Source of the DNA: an uncultured Robinsoniella sp.
GTDB taxonomy: Bacteria; Bacillota; Clostridia; Lachnospirales; Lachnospiraceae
Direction: 5' to 3'
NCBI GenBank assembly: GCA_900540475.1
Contig: UQGG01000004.1
Coordinates: forward strand, 62,001 to 126,000
Length of the DNA: 64,000 nt
Shown: positions 8,719 to 17,447 of the stretch, one piece after another
Layout of the letters: every line of letters starts with the position of its first letter
Position numbering within the stretch: the stretch's first letter is position 1
The notes under the pieces: generated by a model
Told to the model about the DNA's origin: nothing
What the model saw: only the letters and a program-made list of their open reading frames with translations
Database searches by the model: none
Program-made: the position numbers and the translations under genes

Positions 8719-10222
8719 TTTCCTCTCCTTTTCCCCTGGTTTTCGTAGCTAACTTCATAATTCTTTCCTGGGAACACTCCTCCCTGTCAATTACCCCAGT
8801 CACATACCCCTTGTTCATCACATATATGCGGTCACACATGCCGATTAGTTCCGGCAGCTCGGAAGAAATCATGATGATACTAAGCCCTTTTTCCTTCACC
8901 AGCTTCATCATAATATTATAGATCTCCAACTTCGCCCCCACATCAATTCCCCGGGTAGGTTCATCCAGAATCAATACTTCCCCATCCAGCATAAGCCACC
9001 TTGCCAGAATTACTTTTTGCTGATTTCCTCCGCTTAAAGACCCCAGGGCCGTTTCTATTCCTGCACCTCGTACATTTAGCATGGCAGACATGGATTTTGC
9101 TTCTTCTATCTCTTTTCTAAGATTCAGAAATCCGCCTTTTCTTACCCGCAGACTGGCAAGTGCAATATTTTCCCGGATACTTCTGATCCCCACCACCCCT
9201 TCTTTTTTCCGGTCCTCCGATACCATCAGAATTTTGTTTCGTATTGCCTGGGAGACATTTTTTATCTCCACCTCCCGGTCATTTAAAAATATCGTTCCGG
9301 AATCGTATGGATCCAGGCCAAATACCGCTCTTGCAACCTCAGTCCGTCCCGCCCCAACAAGACCCGCCATTCCAACAATCTCACCTTTTCGCAAAGTCAG
9401 ATTTACTTTTTCAAAGGTATCCCTGCTGGATAGATCCCGTATTTCAAAAATAACTTTTCCCAGGGGAATCTCTTCCTTGGGATAGATATTGGATATGGGT
9501 CTTCCCACCATATGGGCAATCAGGGTATCATTGTTAAATTTTTCAGCCGGACCTGAAATAATAGACTGACCATCCCGAATAACTGTGATATCATCTGCGA
9601 TGCGGAAAATCTCTTCCATTTTATGTGAGATGTAAAGTATACTGATTCCCTGGCTGCGCAAACGGTTAATTGTCTCAAACAGTGCTTCCACTTCCTGATT
9701 GCTGATAGACGATGTGGGTTCATCCATAATAATTACTTCCGCCTTAAAAGCAACTGCTTTTACAATTTCAAGCATTTGTATATTTGAAACAGAAAGCTCC
9801 TTGATCTTCATTCCTGGGTCATAATCCAATCCATTTTCCCGGAAAATTGCGTTCACATTGTTCCGAAGTTCCTTCCAGTCAACGATACCTGCTTTTCCAG
9901 GATGTTTTCCCATAAAGATATTCTCTTCAATTGTCAGGTCGGGAAAGAAATTCAATTCCTGGTAGATCATTGCAATCCCCGCCGAAAAGGATTCCAGCGG
10001 GCTTGCAAAAAATACTTCTTTTCCGTCCAGCAGTATCTGTCCGGAATCTCTTTGGTACAGTCCGTTGATGATTTTCATCAGCGTTGACTTTCCAGCGCCA
10101 TTTTCTCCCATCACCGCATGTACTGTTCCCTTGCGCAGTGAAATGTTAACATGATCCAGCGCTTTTACACCCGGAAAGCTCTTACAGATATTCCTTAGTT
10201 CCAGTTTTATGTTCTTTTCCAT
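8708..10222 (-). CDS. RbsA/MglA-type sugar ABC transporter ATPase (two cassettes)
   Basis: 504 residues made of two fused ABC domains. Cassette 1 has Walker A GENGAGKST near residue 40, a degenerate signature (LSVSNIQ) and Walker B IIMDEPTSS. Cassette 2 has a degenerate Walker A (GLVGAGRTE), a good signature (LSGGNQQK) and Walker B LILDEPTRG. This split pattern is normal for the RbsA/MglA family. It energises import through the adjacent permease. GGAAGGAGG five bases before the ATG supports a start that lies 41 bp inside the end of the kinase gene. Confidence 0.95.
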   Translation of the reverse strand: MEKNIKLELRNICKSFPGVKALDHVNISLRKGTVHAVMGENGAGKSTLMKIINGLYQRDSGQILLDGKEVFFASPLESFSAGIAMIYQELNFFPDLTIEENIFMGKHPGKAGIVDWKELRNNVNAIFRENGLDYDPGMKIKELSVSNIQMLEIVKAVAFKAEVIIMDEPTSSISNQEVEALFETINRLRSQGISILYISHKMEEIFRIADDITVIRDGQSIISGPAEKFNNDTLIAHMVGRPISNIYPKEEIPLGKVIFEIRDLSSRDTFEKVNLTLRKGEIVGMAGLVGAGRTEVARAVFGLDPYDSGTIFLNDREVEIKNVSQAIRNKILMVSEDRKKEGVVGIRSIRENIALASLRVRKGGFLNLRKEIEEAKSMSAMLNVRGAGIETALGSLSGGNQQKVILARWLMLDGEVLILDEPTRGIDVGAKLEIYNIMMKLVKEKGLSIIMISSELPELIGMCDRIYVMNKGYVTGVIDREECSQERIMKLATKTRGKGEENEK

Positions 10223-11159
10223 GCTTTCCTCCTTCCATCATCGCCTTCACAGAATCCGGACTGATCCTGCCTTCCATCGGACCGAATGCCATGGTATTCA
10301 GCGCTCCCGCTGCAGACGCCATTCTGGCGGACTCCATCAGATCTTTTCCCTCCAGCAATCCGCATATAAAAGCTCCGTCAAAACAATCTCCTGCTCCCGT
10401 AGCGTCCACTGGTTCAATGGAAAACGCACTGATATCTGACTTGCCTTCTCTGGTATAGATACTGCATCCCCTGGAACCATTTTTAAGCACCAGTATCTCC
10501 AGTTCCGGATTTTCAAAGCAGGCTGCTGCTGCCTCTTCCACGGCACTTTTACCGGTAATCTGCAGAAGCTCATCCACTCCCGGCAAGAAAATATTTGTAT
10601 TCGCCATAACTTCACTTATAAGCTCTGATACTTCTTCAACATGCATCAGTTCTTTTCGGATATTGGGATCAAAAGAAATCTTTGCCCCCAAGCTTTTGGC
10701 AAGCTTCATCGTACCCAGAATTTCTTTCCCAAAAGCTCTGTTGGATGAAAGGGAACATCCCATAACATGAAAAAACCTGACACCATTCAGCACTTCCTTC
10801 TCCGGCATTTTCGCTTCTGCTGCCGGAGTATTCCCCATGTGAAAAATAAACTTTCTGGAACCATCCGAAAAATAAGTTACAAATGCCACACCGGTAGCCC
10901 CTGTATCACTTTCCAGTACATGGGTACAGTCTACTCCATCCCCTTTCAGTCGATCCAGAATATTTTTCCCAAAGTCATCCTTTCCCACTCCGCCGATAAT
11001 TCCGGCGCTGTGCCCCAGCCTTGCTGCCGTATCAATAAAGATTGCCGGTGCCCCGCTTGGAAACGGACCTTTGAATAAACCCGGGCGGTCCAAAGGGACA
11101 CCTTCTTCTATCCGCATAACTTCCACAATCATCTCTCCCATAATCCATATATCAGCCAT
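10182..11159 (-). CDS. PfkB-family carbohydrate kinase
   Basis: About 325-residue ribokinase-like sugar kinase. The C-terminal PfkB signature DATGAGDCFDGAF contains the catalytic Asp and anion hole, and the N-terminal half has the Gly-rich GGVGKDDFG block. It probably phosphorylates the sugar released by, or formed from, the imported substrate. An upstream in-frame ATG exists at 11189, but AAGGAG nine bases before the ATG at 11157-11159 makes the shorter form (starting MADIW) more likely. Its 3' end overlaps the ATPase gene by 41 bp. Substrate is unknown; a ketohexose or ketogluconate is plausible from context. Confidence 0.9.
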   Translation of the reverse strand: MADIWIMGEMIVEVMRIEEGVPLDRPGLFKGPFPSGAPAIFIDTAARLGHSAGIIGGVGKDDFGKNILDRLKGDGVDCTHVLESDTGATGVAFVTYFSDGSRKFIFHMGNTPAAEAKMPEKEVLNGVRFFHVMGCSLSSNRAFGKEILGTMKLAKSLGAKISFDPNIRKELMHVEEVSELISEVMANTNIFLPGVDELLQITGKSAVEEAAAACFENPELEILVLKNGSRGCSIYTREGKSDISAFSIEPVDATGAGDCFDGAFICGLLEGKDLMESARMASAAGALNTMAFGPMEGRISPDSVKAMMEGGKHGKEHKTGTKEYL

Positions 11160-11207
11160 TTGCTTCATCTCCTTTAAAATATGATTCATTTTATCTCTGC
11201 TATTGCT

Positions 11208-12074
11208 TTACATACAGAAACTGTTTTTCAAAAATACCAGTGATTCAGCAAGTTCACTGCTGAGTCTCTCTTCATCTGCCCCCTTGCTTAAATCTCTCCA
11301 TACTTTGATATCTTTTCCTACCTGTCCCCCCATCTTCACAAACGGCTCCATTACTACGCCGCCCTCATATCCGGTCTCCCGAAGTGCTTTGCCGATTTCA
11401 CGCCATGGCAGAGAACCCTGTCCCGGAAGTCTGCGGTTTCCTTCTCCTGCGTGAAGCTCTCCCAGATAGTTGCCGGCACTGCGCACAGCCTCTGCTATAT
11501 TATCTTCTTCAATATTCATATGAAAGGTATCCAGCAGCAATTTCACATTAGGAGACCCGACTTCCCTGCAAAATCTTATTCCTTCTTCACAGGTATTGAG
11601 AATATGGGTTTCAAAACGGTTAACTACTTCAAGACACATCTCTATATCCAGCTCTTCTGCTGTCTCAGCCATTTTTCTCATACTTTCAACGCCTCTGTTC
11701 CATATTGCATCTTTATCAGGATCCGAGAAATCATTGGGCCAGTATGTATACATGACGCCCACAATTTTCTTAGCGCCTATTTTCGCCATATTCTTCATGA
11801 TATCTGTTAAGTACGTGATACCCGCCTGCCTGACAGCCGGATCGGGGGAAGCCACGTCTTTATCCTTAGACGGTCCTATATTAGCCGTAATCTGCAGCCC
11901 CAGTTCATCACAGGTGTTTTTCAGTTCTCTAAGCTGTAACTCCGACATCTCCAGCAGATGTCCGGCACCTACCTCCATAATGTCAAAACCAGCTTTGTGA
12001 ATCTTCCCCGCAGTCTCGATATAATCACATTTCCATTCATTTCCCCAGTAGGAATATAACACTCCAAACTTCAT
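11208..12074 (-). CDS. D-psicose/D-tagatose 3-epimerase family sugar isomerase
   Basis: 288-residue TIM-barrel epimerase that interconverts ketohexoses at C3 (D-fructose and D-psicose, or D-tagatose and D-sorbose) using a divalent metal. The four metal ligands of the family are all visible: Glu in CLEVVNRFE (about 149), Asp in LLDTFHMNIEED (182), His in ELHAGEGNR (208) and Glu in VMEPFV (243). The block FHMNIEED and the tail DIKVWRD are close to my memory of Agrobacterium and clostridial psicose 3-epimerases. Start choice: GGAG seven bases before the ATG at 12074; a TTG at 12080 is less likely. It is the first gene of the operon. Which ketose is physiological is not shown. Confidence 0.9.
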   Translation of the reverse strand: MKFGVLYSYWGNEWKCDYIETAGKIHKAGFDIMEVGAGHLLEMSELQLRELKNTCDELGLQITANIGPSKDKDVASPDPAVRQAGITYLTDIMKNMAKIGAKKIVGVMYTYWPNDFSDPDKDAIWNRGVESMRKMAETAEELDIEMCLEVVNRFETHILNTCEEGIRFCREVGSPNVKLLLDTFHMNIEEDNIAEAVRSAGNYLGELHAGEGNRRLPGQGSLPWREIGKALRETGYEGGVVMEPFVKMGGQVGKDIKVWRDLSKGADEERLSSELAESLVFLKNSFCM

Positions 12075-12094
12075 CTTCAATCTCCTTTCAAATT

Positions 12095-12108
12095 GTGCTC
12101 GTGCTCAT
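12095..12108. promoter_or_regulatory. Candidate LacI-family operator
   Basis: A 14-bp imperfect palindrome centred on CG, reading TGAGCACGAGCACA on the minus strand (two mismatched pairs, i.e. five of seven pairs match). It lies just downstream of the inferred start of operon transcription and before the epimerase ribosome site, a place where a CG-centred LacI-type operator would block transcription. Binding by the divergent regulator is inferred only. Confidence 0.4.
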
Positions 12109-12119
12109 TTTGTAAATAA

Positions 12120-12148
12120 ATCATAACACGCAACAGATTTTATATCAA
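12120..12148 (-). promoter_or_regulatory. Promoter of the ketose-epimerase operon
   Basis: Minus strand -35 TTGATA (12143-12148) and -10 TATGAT (12120-12125) with a 17-base spacer. It drives the seven-gene operon from the epimerase down to the SDR gene. The candidate operator lies immediately downstream. Confidence 0.75.
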
Positions 12149-12277
12149 TAGTTTAATTTTACCTATTTTTCTACTTGGATTTTGTTACTTAATACCAAAG
12201 ATAAATTTTGCCATATCATTTTCAGGAGACTTTCGCTTTTAAACAGTTTTTCAATAGTTTTCAGGGTTTTAAAGGAA

Positions 12278-12306
12278 TAGACAGCACAGAATTTTTATGT
12301 TAATAT
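12278..12306 (+). promoter_or_regulatory. Promoter of the divergent lacI-family gene
   Basis: Plus strand -35 TAGACA (12278-12283) and -10 TAATAT (12301-12306), 17-base spacer, about 37 bases before the ATG. The rest of the 270-bp divergent region is AT-rich with no further clear element. Confidence 0.6.
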
Positions 12307-12343
12307 GAAAAAAGAGAGATTGCCGGAAAGGAAGTAGAAGTTT

Positions 12344-13369
12344 ATGGCCGTTACAATTAAAGAAATCGCCGAACTGGCAAATGTGTCACGTGCAACTGTT
12401 GATAAAGTGATCCATCGCCGTCCGGGTGTAAAGAAAGAAACTGAAGAACGTATTCTGACAATTCTAAAAGAATTAAATTATCAGCCTAACCTGATCGGAA
12501 AGGCTTTGGTTAACAGTAAAAACCCATATAAACTGGGTATCATTTTAACGCCGGAATATAACACCTACATACAATATACGCTGAAAGGCATCCGAAAAGC
12601 GGAAAAAGAATTTACTCAATTTGGGATTGATGTCACAGTCCGTATGCTGACTTCCTTAGATCCTGTTGAACTGATGAGTATCCTGAACGAATTTCAGGAA
12701 ATGAATATTTCCGGTCTGGCGGTTCTTCCCATGGACGATGTCCAGGTAAAGGCTAAAATTAATCAGATAGCAAAAAGTAAAACTGCTGTCGTAACCTTTA
12801 ATTCCAGATTAGAGGGTATTGACGAGATCTGTTTTATCGGGCAGGATCATTACAAAGGCGGCAGGATCGCCGCTGGGCTTATGGAAAAAATTATCCCGGA
12901 ACAAGGGGACATCGGTGTGATTATCAGTACTAAAAATCTGTCCTGCCACCAGGACCGTTTGTCGGGATTTAAATCAAGAATTGCGGAAAGTAAAACTCCC
13001 CTTTCCATTATCGATATTCAGGAAAATCAGGACCGAAAAGAAGATGCCTTCCGTATCACGCTGGAATATTGCAACAAATACCCGGACCTGAAAGGGATTT
13101 ACCTTGCCGGAGGAGGAATCTCCGGTGTTGCCAGCGCTTTGTCGCTGTCCAGCAATAAGAGTCGTATAAAAATAATATGCCACGATTTGCTACCGGAGTC
13201 AAGTACTTTACTAAAAAATGGTGCCGTTGATTTTGTTCTGGGTCAAAGTGCGATCGAGCAAGGTTACCAGCTTATCAAAGTTTTGTTTGATTATCTGGTG
13301 AAGGAACAGACTCCAAAAGACCGGTTTTATGAGATTCCGGTGGAGGTTATTACCGGGGAGATGGTGTGA
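12344..13369 (+). CDS. LacI-family transcriptional regulator
   Basis: 341 residues. The N-terminal helix-turn-helix is VTIKEIAELANVSRATVDKV followed by the hinge region typical of LacI/PurR proteins, and the remainder is a periplasmic-binding-like sugar sensor domain. It is divergent from the epimerase-importer operon and is the obvious candidate for its repressor, sensing the imported sugar or its phosphate. It carries ATVDKVIH where many relatives have STVSRVLN; this DKV variant is seen in regulators next to sugar-acid and ketose genes. GGAAAGGAAG precedes the ATG. Confidence 0.92.
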   Translation: MAVTIKEIAELANVSRATVDKVIHRRPGVKKETEERILTILKELNYQPNLIGKALVNSKNPYKLGIILTPEYNTYIQYTLKGIRKAEKEFTQFGIDVTVRMLTSLDPVELMSILNEFQEMNISGLAVLPMDDVQVKAKINQIAKSKTAVVTFNSRLEGIDEICFIGQDHYKGGRIAAGLMEKIIPEQGDIGVIISTKNLSCHQDRLSGFKSRIAESKTPLSIIDIQENQDRKEDAFRITLEYCNKYPDLKGIYLAGGGISGVASALSLSSNKSRIKIICHDLLPESSTLLKNGAVDFVLGQSAIEQGYQLIKVLFDYLVKEQTPKDRFYEIPVEVITGEMV

Positions 13370-13377
13370 TTTATTAA

Positions 13378-13411
13378 ACTCCGTGGGTAGGAAAACGCCC
13401 TACCCCGGAGT
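13378..13411 (+). terminator. Terminator of the lacI-family gene
   Basis: A 13-bp stem with one bulged T: ACTCCG/CGGAGT outside and GGGTAGG/CCTACCC inside, followed by GTGTTTTAAT. It lies eight bases after the stop codon and between convergent genes, so it may also stop transcripts of the dehydrogenase at 13446. Confidence 0.75.
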
Positions 13412-13440
13412 GTGTTTTAATATTGCTTTTTGACACCTGT
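13412..13440 (+). repeat. Intergenic element, copy A (matches 46740-46768)
   Basis: 29 bases, GTGTTTTAATATTGCTTTTT and then GACACCTGT, directly after the terminator hairpin. The second copy at 46740-46768 matches at 25 of 29 positions, in the same orientation and also downstream of a hairpin. Neither lies in a gene. Confidence 0.65.
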
Positions 13441-13445
13441 TTGTC

Positions 13446-14474
13446 TTAAAATGCAACCCCCATCTTGATGCTTTTTTCCGGATGTTCCATAATATAATAA
13501 CGGTATTCTTTATCACATTCTGTGAAATTCACCACTGGGAAAACAATATTTTCGCAATAGATCTTCCCCGTACTTAAGAGATCCCAGCTTTCTTTACAGA
13601 TTCTCTGAAAATCCCACCTTGGATAATCTCTGTTTGGTTCACTGCATGCACGGGAAAAGAATACATTCTGCTGGTTAAAATGCCCCTCCCTGCCCAAATG
13701 GATCGGTATATGACACTCCTTGAACCAACCTGCCAATGCCATATTTCCATTATACGCCAATGCACGAAGCCCCTGTTCTATAGCTTTATAGTTCCCGCTG
13801 GTTTCTATAACCACATCAACTCCAACTCCGCCCGTTAACCTGCGAAGCTGATATCCCAAATCCCCATTCAATGGATCAAATGCAAGATCTGCCCCATTTT
13901 CCAATGCGGTCTGTCTTCGTAATTCCATAGGATCTGATACCGCTACAAAAGAAGCTCCTGCTGCTTTTGCCGCCTGTGCCGCCATCTGTCCGATAGCTCC
14001 TAATCCTGAAACTAAAACTTTATCCCCCAGCCTTAATCCGGCATCTCGAATCGCACTAAGGGCAAACTGCATAGGATCATAACACATAGCCTGCTTCCAG
14101 GTCATATTTTCTGGCATAACCAGTAATTCTTTGGCTTTTACCACATGTGTTTCAGCCAGATGTCCATACCCCACAACCTGATCTCCCAATTGATACTGCA
14201 GCACTTCACTCCCTAACTCTGTAATTGCGCCAACCCACATATTTCCCAACCCGCTAAATGCTGCGCTCACTTTTTTTCCCCTGTCCAGAAACATCTTCAA
14301 ATCTTCATCATAGTATTTTTCTTCAAAAGGAAGCTCCTTTATTCCTGTAATTTCTGTGCCGTGTTTGGGCGCTCCGTATTTACACCTGACCCGGACTTCA
14401 TCCGGTTTTATCGGCTTCTCCTCATATTCGGTCAATTGTGGCATGTAATTTTCATTAGCAAGTAATTCTTTCAT
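13446..14474 (-). CDS. Medium-chain dehydrogenase without zinc ligands
   Basis: 342-residue MDR-superfamily oxidoreductase. The nucleotide-binding part is clear (VLVSGLGAIGQMAAQAAKAAG near residue 175). The usual catalytic-zinc Cys is absent (YGAPKHGTEITG stands in its place), GHE is replaced by GNMWVG, and there is no four-Cys structural-zinc loop. This looks like a zinc-independent branch. It is the last gene of a sugar-import operon, downstream of a Gfo/Idh/MocA oxidoreductase, so a sugar or sugar-derivative redox step is inferred. Convergent with the lacI-type gene. Confidence 0.82.
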   Translation of the reverse strand: MKELLANENYMPQLTEYEEKPIKPDEVRVRCKYGAPKHGTEITGIKELPFEEKYYDEDLKMFLDRGKKVSAAFSGLGNMWVGAITELGSEVLQYQLGDQVVGYGHLAETHVVKAKELLVMPENMTWKQAMCYDPMQFALSAIRDAGLRLGDKVLVSGLGAIGQMAAQAAKAAGASFVAVSDPMELRRQTALENGADLAFDPLNGDLGYQLRRLTGGVGVDVVIETSGNYKAIEQGLRALAYNGNMALAGWFKECHIPIHLGREGHFNQQNVFFSRACSEPNRDYPRWDFQRICKESWDLLSTGKIYCENIVFPVVNFTECDKEYRYYIMEHPEKSIKMGVAF

Positions 14475-14556
14475 TTACATCATCCTTTCTGTCGTTAGTG
14501 ATCCATCTGATCTTTTTTTAGTCTGCAACTTTATTTTTCCTAAGCAATATATTGCC

Positions 14557-15555
14557 TTAATAAATCTCGACCCGCATCTTTTGTCCGTCCATTTTAGCTG
14601 AAAATAAGGAAGCTTCCACGAACAACAGACTGCGCAGTCCTTCTTCTACCGGGCAGAAATCCGGCAGGCCTTCCCGCACTCTTCGTATAAAATCCTGATC
14701 TTCGGCAAATTTATGATCAACCGGTTCATTGAAATACTCGATCCGCTCTCCATCTTTTTCTATAAAGTGAAATTCTGCTTCATCCGGGCTCTTAAAAAAG
14801 ACACTTACCTTTTGAAATATCATATCGAATAGCGCATCCCAGCGGTTTGGAACGGAACAGTTATTTGCCGTTATGGAAGCCTGTGCCCCTGTTGTAAAGG
14901 TGCTGACCGATGCACTGACATCTTCAACGGTATATCCCGAGATCTCCCCATGGCAGACATTCCCCATAAAACTGGCAACTGCTTTTGGATGGCCATATAT
15001 ATATCTGCAGATATCATATACATGTATTGCCTGTTCAAAAATCTGTCCACCACATAGATTTACATCCTTCCACCACGGAACATGCAAAGAGTTGCATTGA
15101 TACCTGCCATTAAACAATACTGGTCTTCCTGCAAGACCTTCCTCCTGCATCTTTTTTAGTTTCTGAATTGCTGATCCATATCTCATGTGAAACCCTACCT
15201 GCGTTTTTATATTAGCTTTTCTGGCAGCATCCACCATACTTTTTCCCCGCTCACTGGTTATGGCAATTGGCTTTTCAATAAATATATGAATTCCTTTTTC
15301 AGCTGCTTTTTCAAATTGCCCATTTTGTGCAAAAGGAGGAAGCAGGATATACAACACTTCCAAAGGCTCCTTTTCCAGCATTTCATCAAAATCGGCATAA
15401 GCATGGGCACTCACCTTGTCAGCCAGTTGCTTTGCCCGGTCCATACTCAAATCACATACGGCTGCTATCCTGCAATCTTCAATCTTAGAAAGATGATCTG
15501 CATGAACACTTCCCATGCTGCCTGCACCTAAAATTCCTATCCTTACTTTATCCAT
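14557..15555 (-). CDS. Gfo/Idh/MocA-family oxidoreductase
   Basis: About 332 residues. The N-terminal Rossmann domain begins DKVRIGILGAGSMGSVH, and the EKP motif (IFIEKPIAI, near residue 93) carries the conserved Lys. Members oxidise sugars, inositols and sugar nucleotides with NAD(P). Start choice: GGAGG five bases before the ATG at 15555 (MDKVRI); the frame also extends to a TTG at 15567 that forms part of that site. It lies between the importer permease genes and a second dehydrogenase, so the pair may oxidise and reduce the same imported sugar. Confidence 0.9.
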   Translation of the reverse strand: MDKVRIGILGAGSMGSVHADHLSKIEDCRIAAVCDLSMDRAKQLADKVSAHAYADFDEMLEKEPLEVLYILLPPFAQNGQFEKAAEKGIHIFIEKPIAITSERGKSMVDAARKANIKTQVGFHMRYGSAIQKLKKMQEEGLAGRPVLFNGRYQCNSLHVPWWKDVNLCGGQIFEQAIHVYDICRYIYGHPKAVASFMGNVCHGEISGYTVEDVSASVSTFTTGAQASITANNCSVPNRWDALFDMIFQKVSVFFKSPDEAEFHFIEKDGERIEYFNEPVDHKFAEDQDFIRRVREGLPDFCPVEEGLRSLLFVEASLFSAKMDGQKMRVEIY

Positions 15556-15606
15556 GACAACCTCCAAATTTTTCTATGTTTATATTGTTGTAATCAACTA
15601 TATCCA

Positions 15607-16455
15607 TTAGCCTTTCACTGCTCCGGCTGTAATACCAGAGATAAAACTCTTTTGAAACAGCGTATATACAATTACAATAGGCAGTGTACAAATCGTGACA
15701 CCTGCTGCAATAAGGGAATGATCTGCGGTATATTTTCCAAAGAAGAACATAAGTCCCAGAGGAAGCGTCCTTGCAGTATCCTTATACACAACTAACATGG
15801 GCAGAAACATATCATTCCATGACCACATAAATTCAAATACCAGCAATGCGGATAACGCGGGTTTTATCAATGGCATCATGATATAAATAAAGGTAGTTAA
15901 TTCATTACAGCCGTCAATTGTTGCTGATTCAATCAGCGCATCCGGCAGATCACGAAAGAATGCCCGCATCATAAATATTCCAAATGGCATCGACAGCCCA
16001 AAATATGGAATAATCATCGCCCATCTGGTATTGATCAGACCCAGCTGCTGCAAATTATAGTAAAGGGGAATCACCATTGCCTGAACCGGAAGCATCATCC
16101 CGAATAACATAAAAGAAAATATCTTATCCCTGCCTTTAAATTTCAGTTTTCCAAATGCATAGCCCGCTAAAGAGGCGAGAAGCAGCACTCCCGCAACACG
16201 GGGAACAGCAACCATTATACTGTTGACAAGGTACACGTTCATCTTACCGGTTGTCCATGCCTTGGTCATATTTTCCCATGTAAAGGAAGTAGGAATCGCA
16301 AATGGATCAATATTTAACTTATCCGATGGTACTAATGCTGCCTGCCACATCCACAATAATGGCATAATTGAAATAATTAGCGTAATAATTAAAACAGCAT
16401 ATGTTAATATTTGCTTTGCAATCACAGCAACCGGTTTTTTACTTTTTCGCTTCAT
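15607..16455 (-). CDS. MalG-type carbohydrate ABC transporter permease
   Basis: About 282 residues with six membrane segments and the EAA-loop region (ESATIDGCNELTTFIYIMMPLIKPAL) that docks the ATPase. Start choice: AAAGGA nine bases before the ATG at 16455 (MKRKSKK); an in-frame TTG at 16488 has no comparable site. It pairs with the MalF-type permease encoded upstream. No ATPase gene lies in this operon, so a shared MsmK-like ATPase elsewhere is likely. Confidence 0.9.
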   Translation of the reverse strand: MKRKSKKPVAVIAKQILTYAVLIITLIISIMPLLWMWQAALVPSDKLNIDPFAIPTSFTWENMTKAWTTGKMNVYLVNSIMVAVPRVAGVLLLASLAGYAFGKLKFKGRDKIFSFMLFGMMLPVQAMVIPLYYNLQQLGLINTRWAMIIPYFGLSMPFGIFMMRAFFRDLPDALIESATIDGCNELTTFIYIMMPLIKPALSALLVFEFMWSWNDMFLPMLVVYKDTARTLPLGLMFFFGKYTADHSLIAAGVTICTLPIVIVYTLFQKSFISGITAGAVKG

Positions 16456-16514
16456 ACTATTCTTTCCTTTCTTTTTATCATCCGTCAACGCCTTGATACA
16501 GAATCATGCCGCTG

Positions 16515-17411
16515 CTAATCTTCTTTTTCCGAACATTTCATGTAAATGGCTGAACAAACTGCTATTAAAACGGATAATACGGTAGCTATAGCAGATCCCA
16601 GTCCAAATTCACTGTTCGTAAAAGCAGTACGGTACATATACGTTGAAATTACTTCAGAAGAATAATAAGGCCCGCCTTTTGTCATCATATAGACAATTTC
16701 AAATACCTTAAATGATCCGATTAGAGAATTTAATGCCAACAGCGTAAAAGTATTTTTTAATAATGGTAATGTAACATAAAAAAAGGTCTGTACCGGATTC
16801 GCACCTTCTAATCGCGCCACTTCCGTATAACTTGCGTCAATCCCGGACAATGCAGCCATAGTTATTACCATACAGAATCCATAATGCACCCAGCTTCCTG
16901 CAATCAGTAAAGCAATCATTACTGTCTTTTCATTTCCCAGCCAGTCAAATGCAAGAAATCCCAGCCCAACCGCCTTAAGTACACGGTTCAAAATTCCAAA
17001 TTCGGGATTTAAAATCCAATTCCAGATGACACTTACCGCTACCATAGACACAATAGACGGCATATAAAATATCACGCGGAACAATAGCCTTCCTTTTACA
17101 AATTTCTGGCTCAGCATTACAGCCAGAATGATTCCAAAAATAGTCGGAATTAATATCGTAAAACAAATCCAGAATAAATTATGGCTAAGTGACTTCCAGA
17201 AAATAGGATTGGTAAAGATTTCCTTATAGTTATCCAGACCAACAAATTGCATAACAGGCGAAGCACCATCCCATTTATAGAAACTTAATTCTATCGTATT
17301 CAATATTGGAATGACTGCAAAAATAATGTAGCAAACCAAAGCTGGCGCAACAAATAACATAGCGATAAACCATTTATGTACTGCTCTTCTTTTTCTAACA
17401 GAAAACCTCAT
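16515..17411 (-). CDS. MalF/UgpA-type carbohydrate ABC transporter permease
   Basis: 298-residue membrane protein with six predicted segments and the EAA-type loop EVARLEGANPVQTFFYVTLPLLK near residue 205. Start choice: GGAAGGGA just before the ATG at 17411 (MRFSVRKRR); an upstream in-frame GTG overlaps that site and is rejected. Gene order solute-binding protein, MalF-type, MalG-type is the standard one for family 1 sugar importers. Confidence 0.92.
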   Translation of the reverse strand: MRFSVRKRRAVHKWFIAMLFVAPALVCYIIFAVIPILNTIELSFYKWDGASPVMQFVGLDNYKEIFTNPIFWKSLSHNLFWICFTILIPTIFGIILAVMLSQKFVKGRLLFRVIFYMPSIVSMVAVSVIWNWILNPEFGILNRVLKAVGLGFLAFDWLGNEKTVMIALLIAGSWVHYGFCMVITMAALSGIDASYTEVARLEGANPVQTFFYVTLPLLKNTFTLLALNSLIGSFKVFEIVYMMTKGGPYYSSEVISTYMYRTAFTNSEFGLGSAIATVLSVLIAVCSAIYMKCSEKED

Positions 17412-17447
17412 CCAATCCCTTCCTTTCCACACTTAAAACAGATTTTA

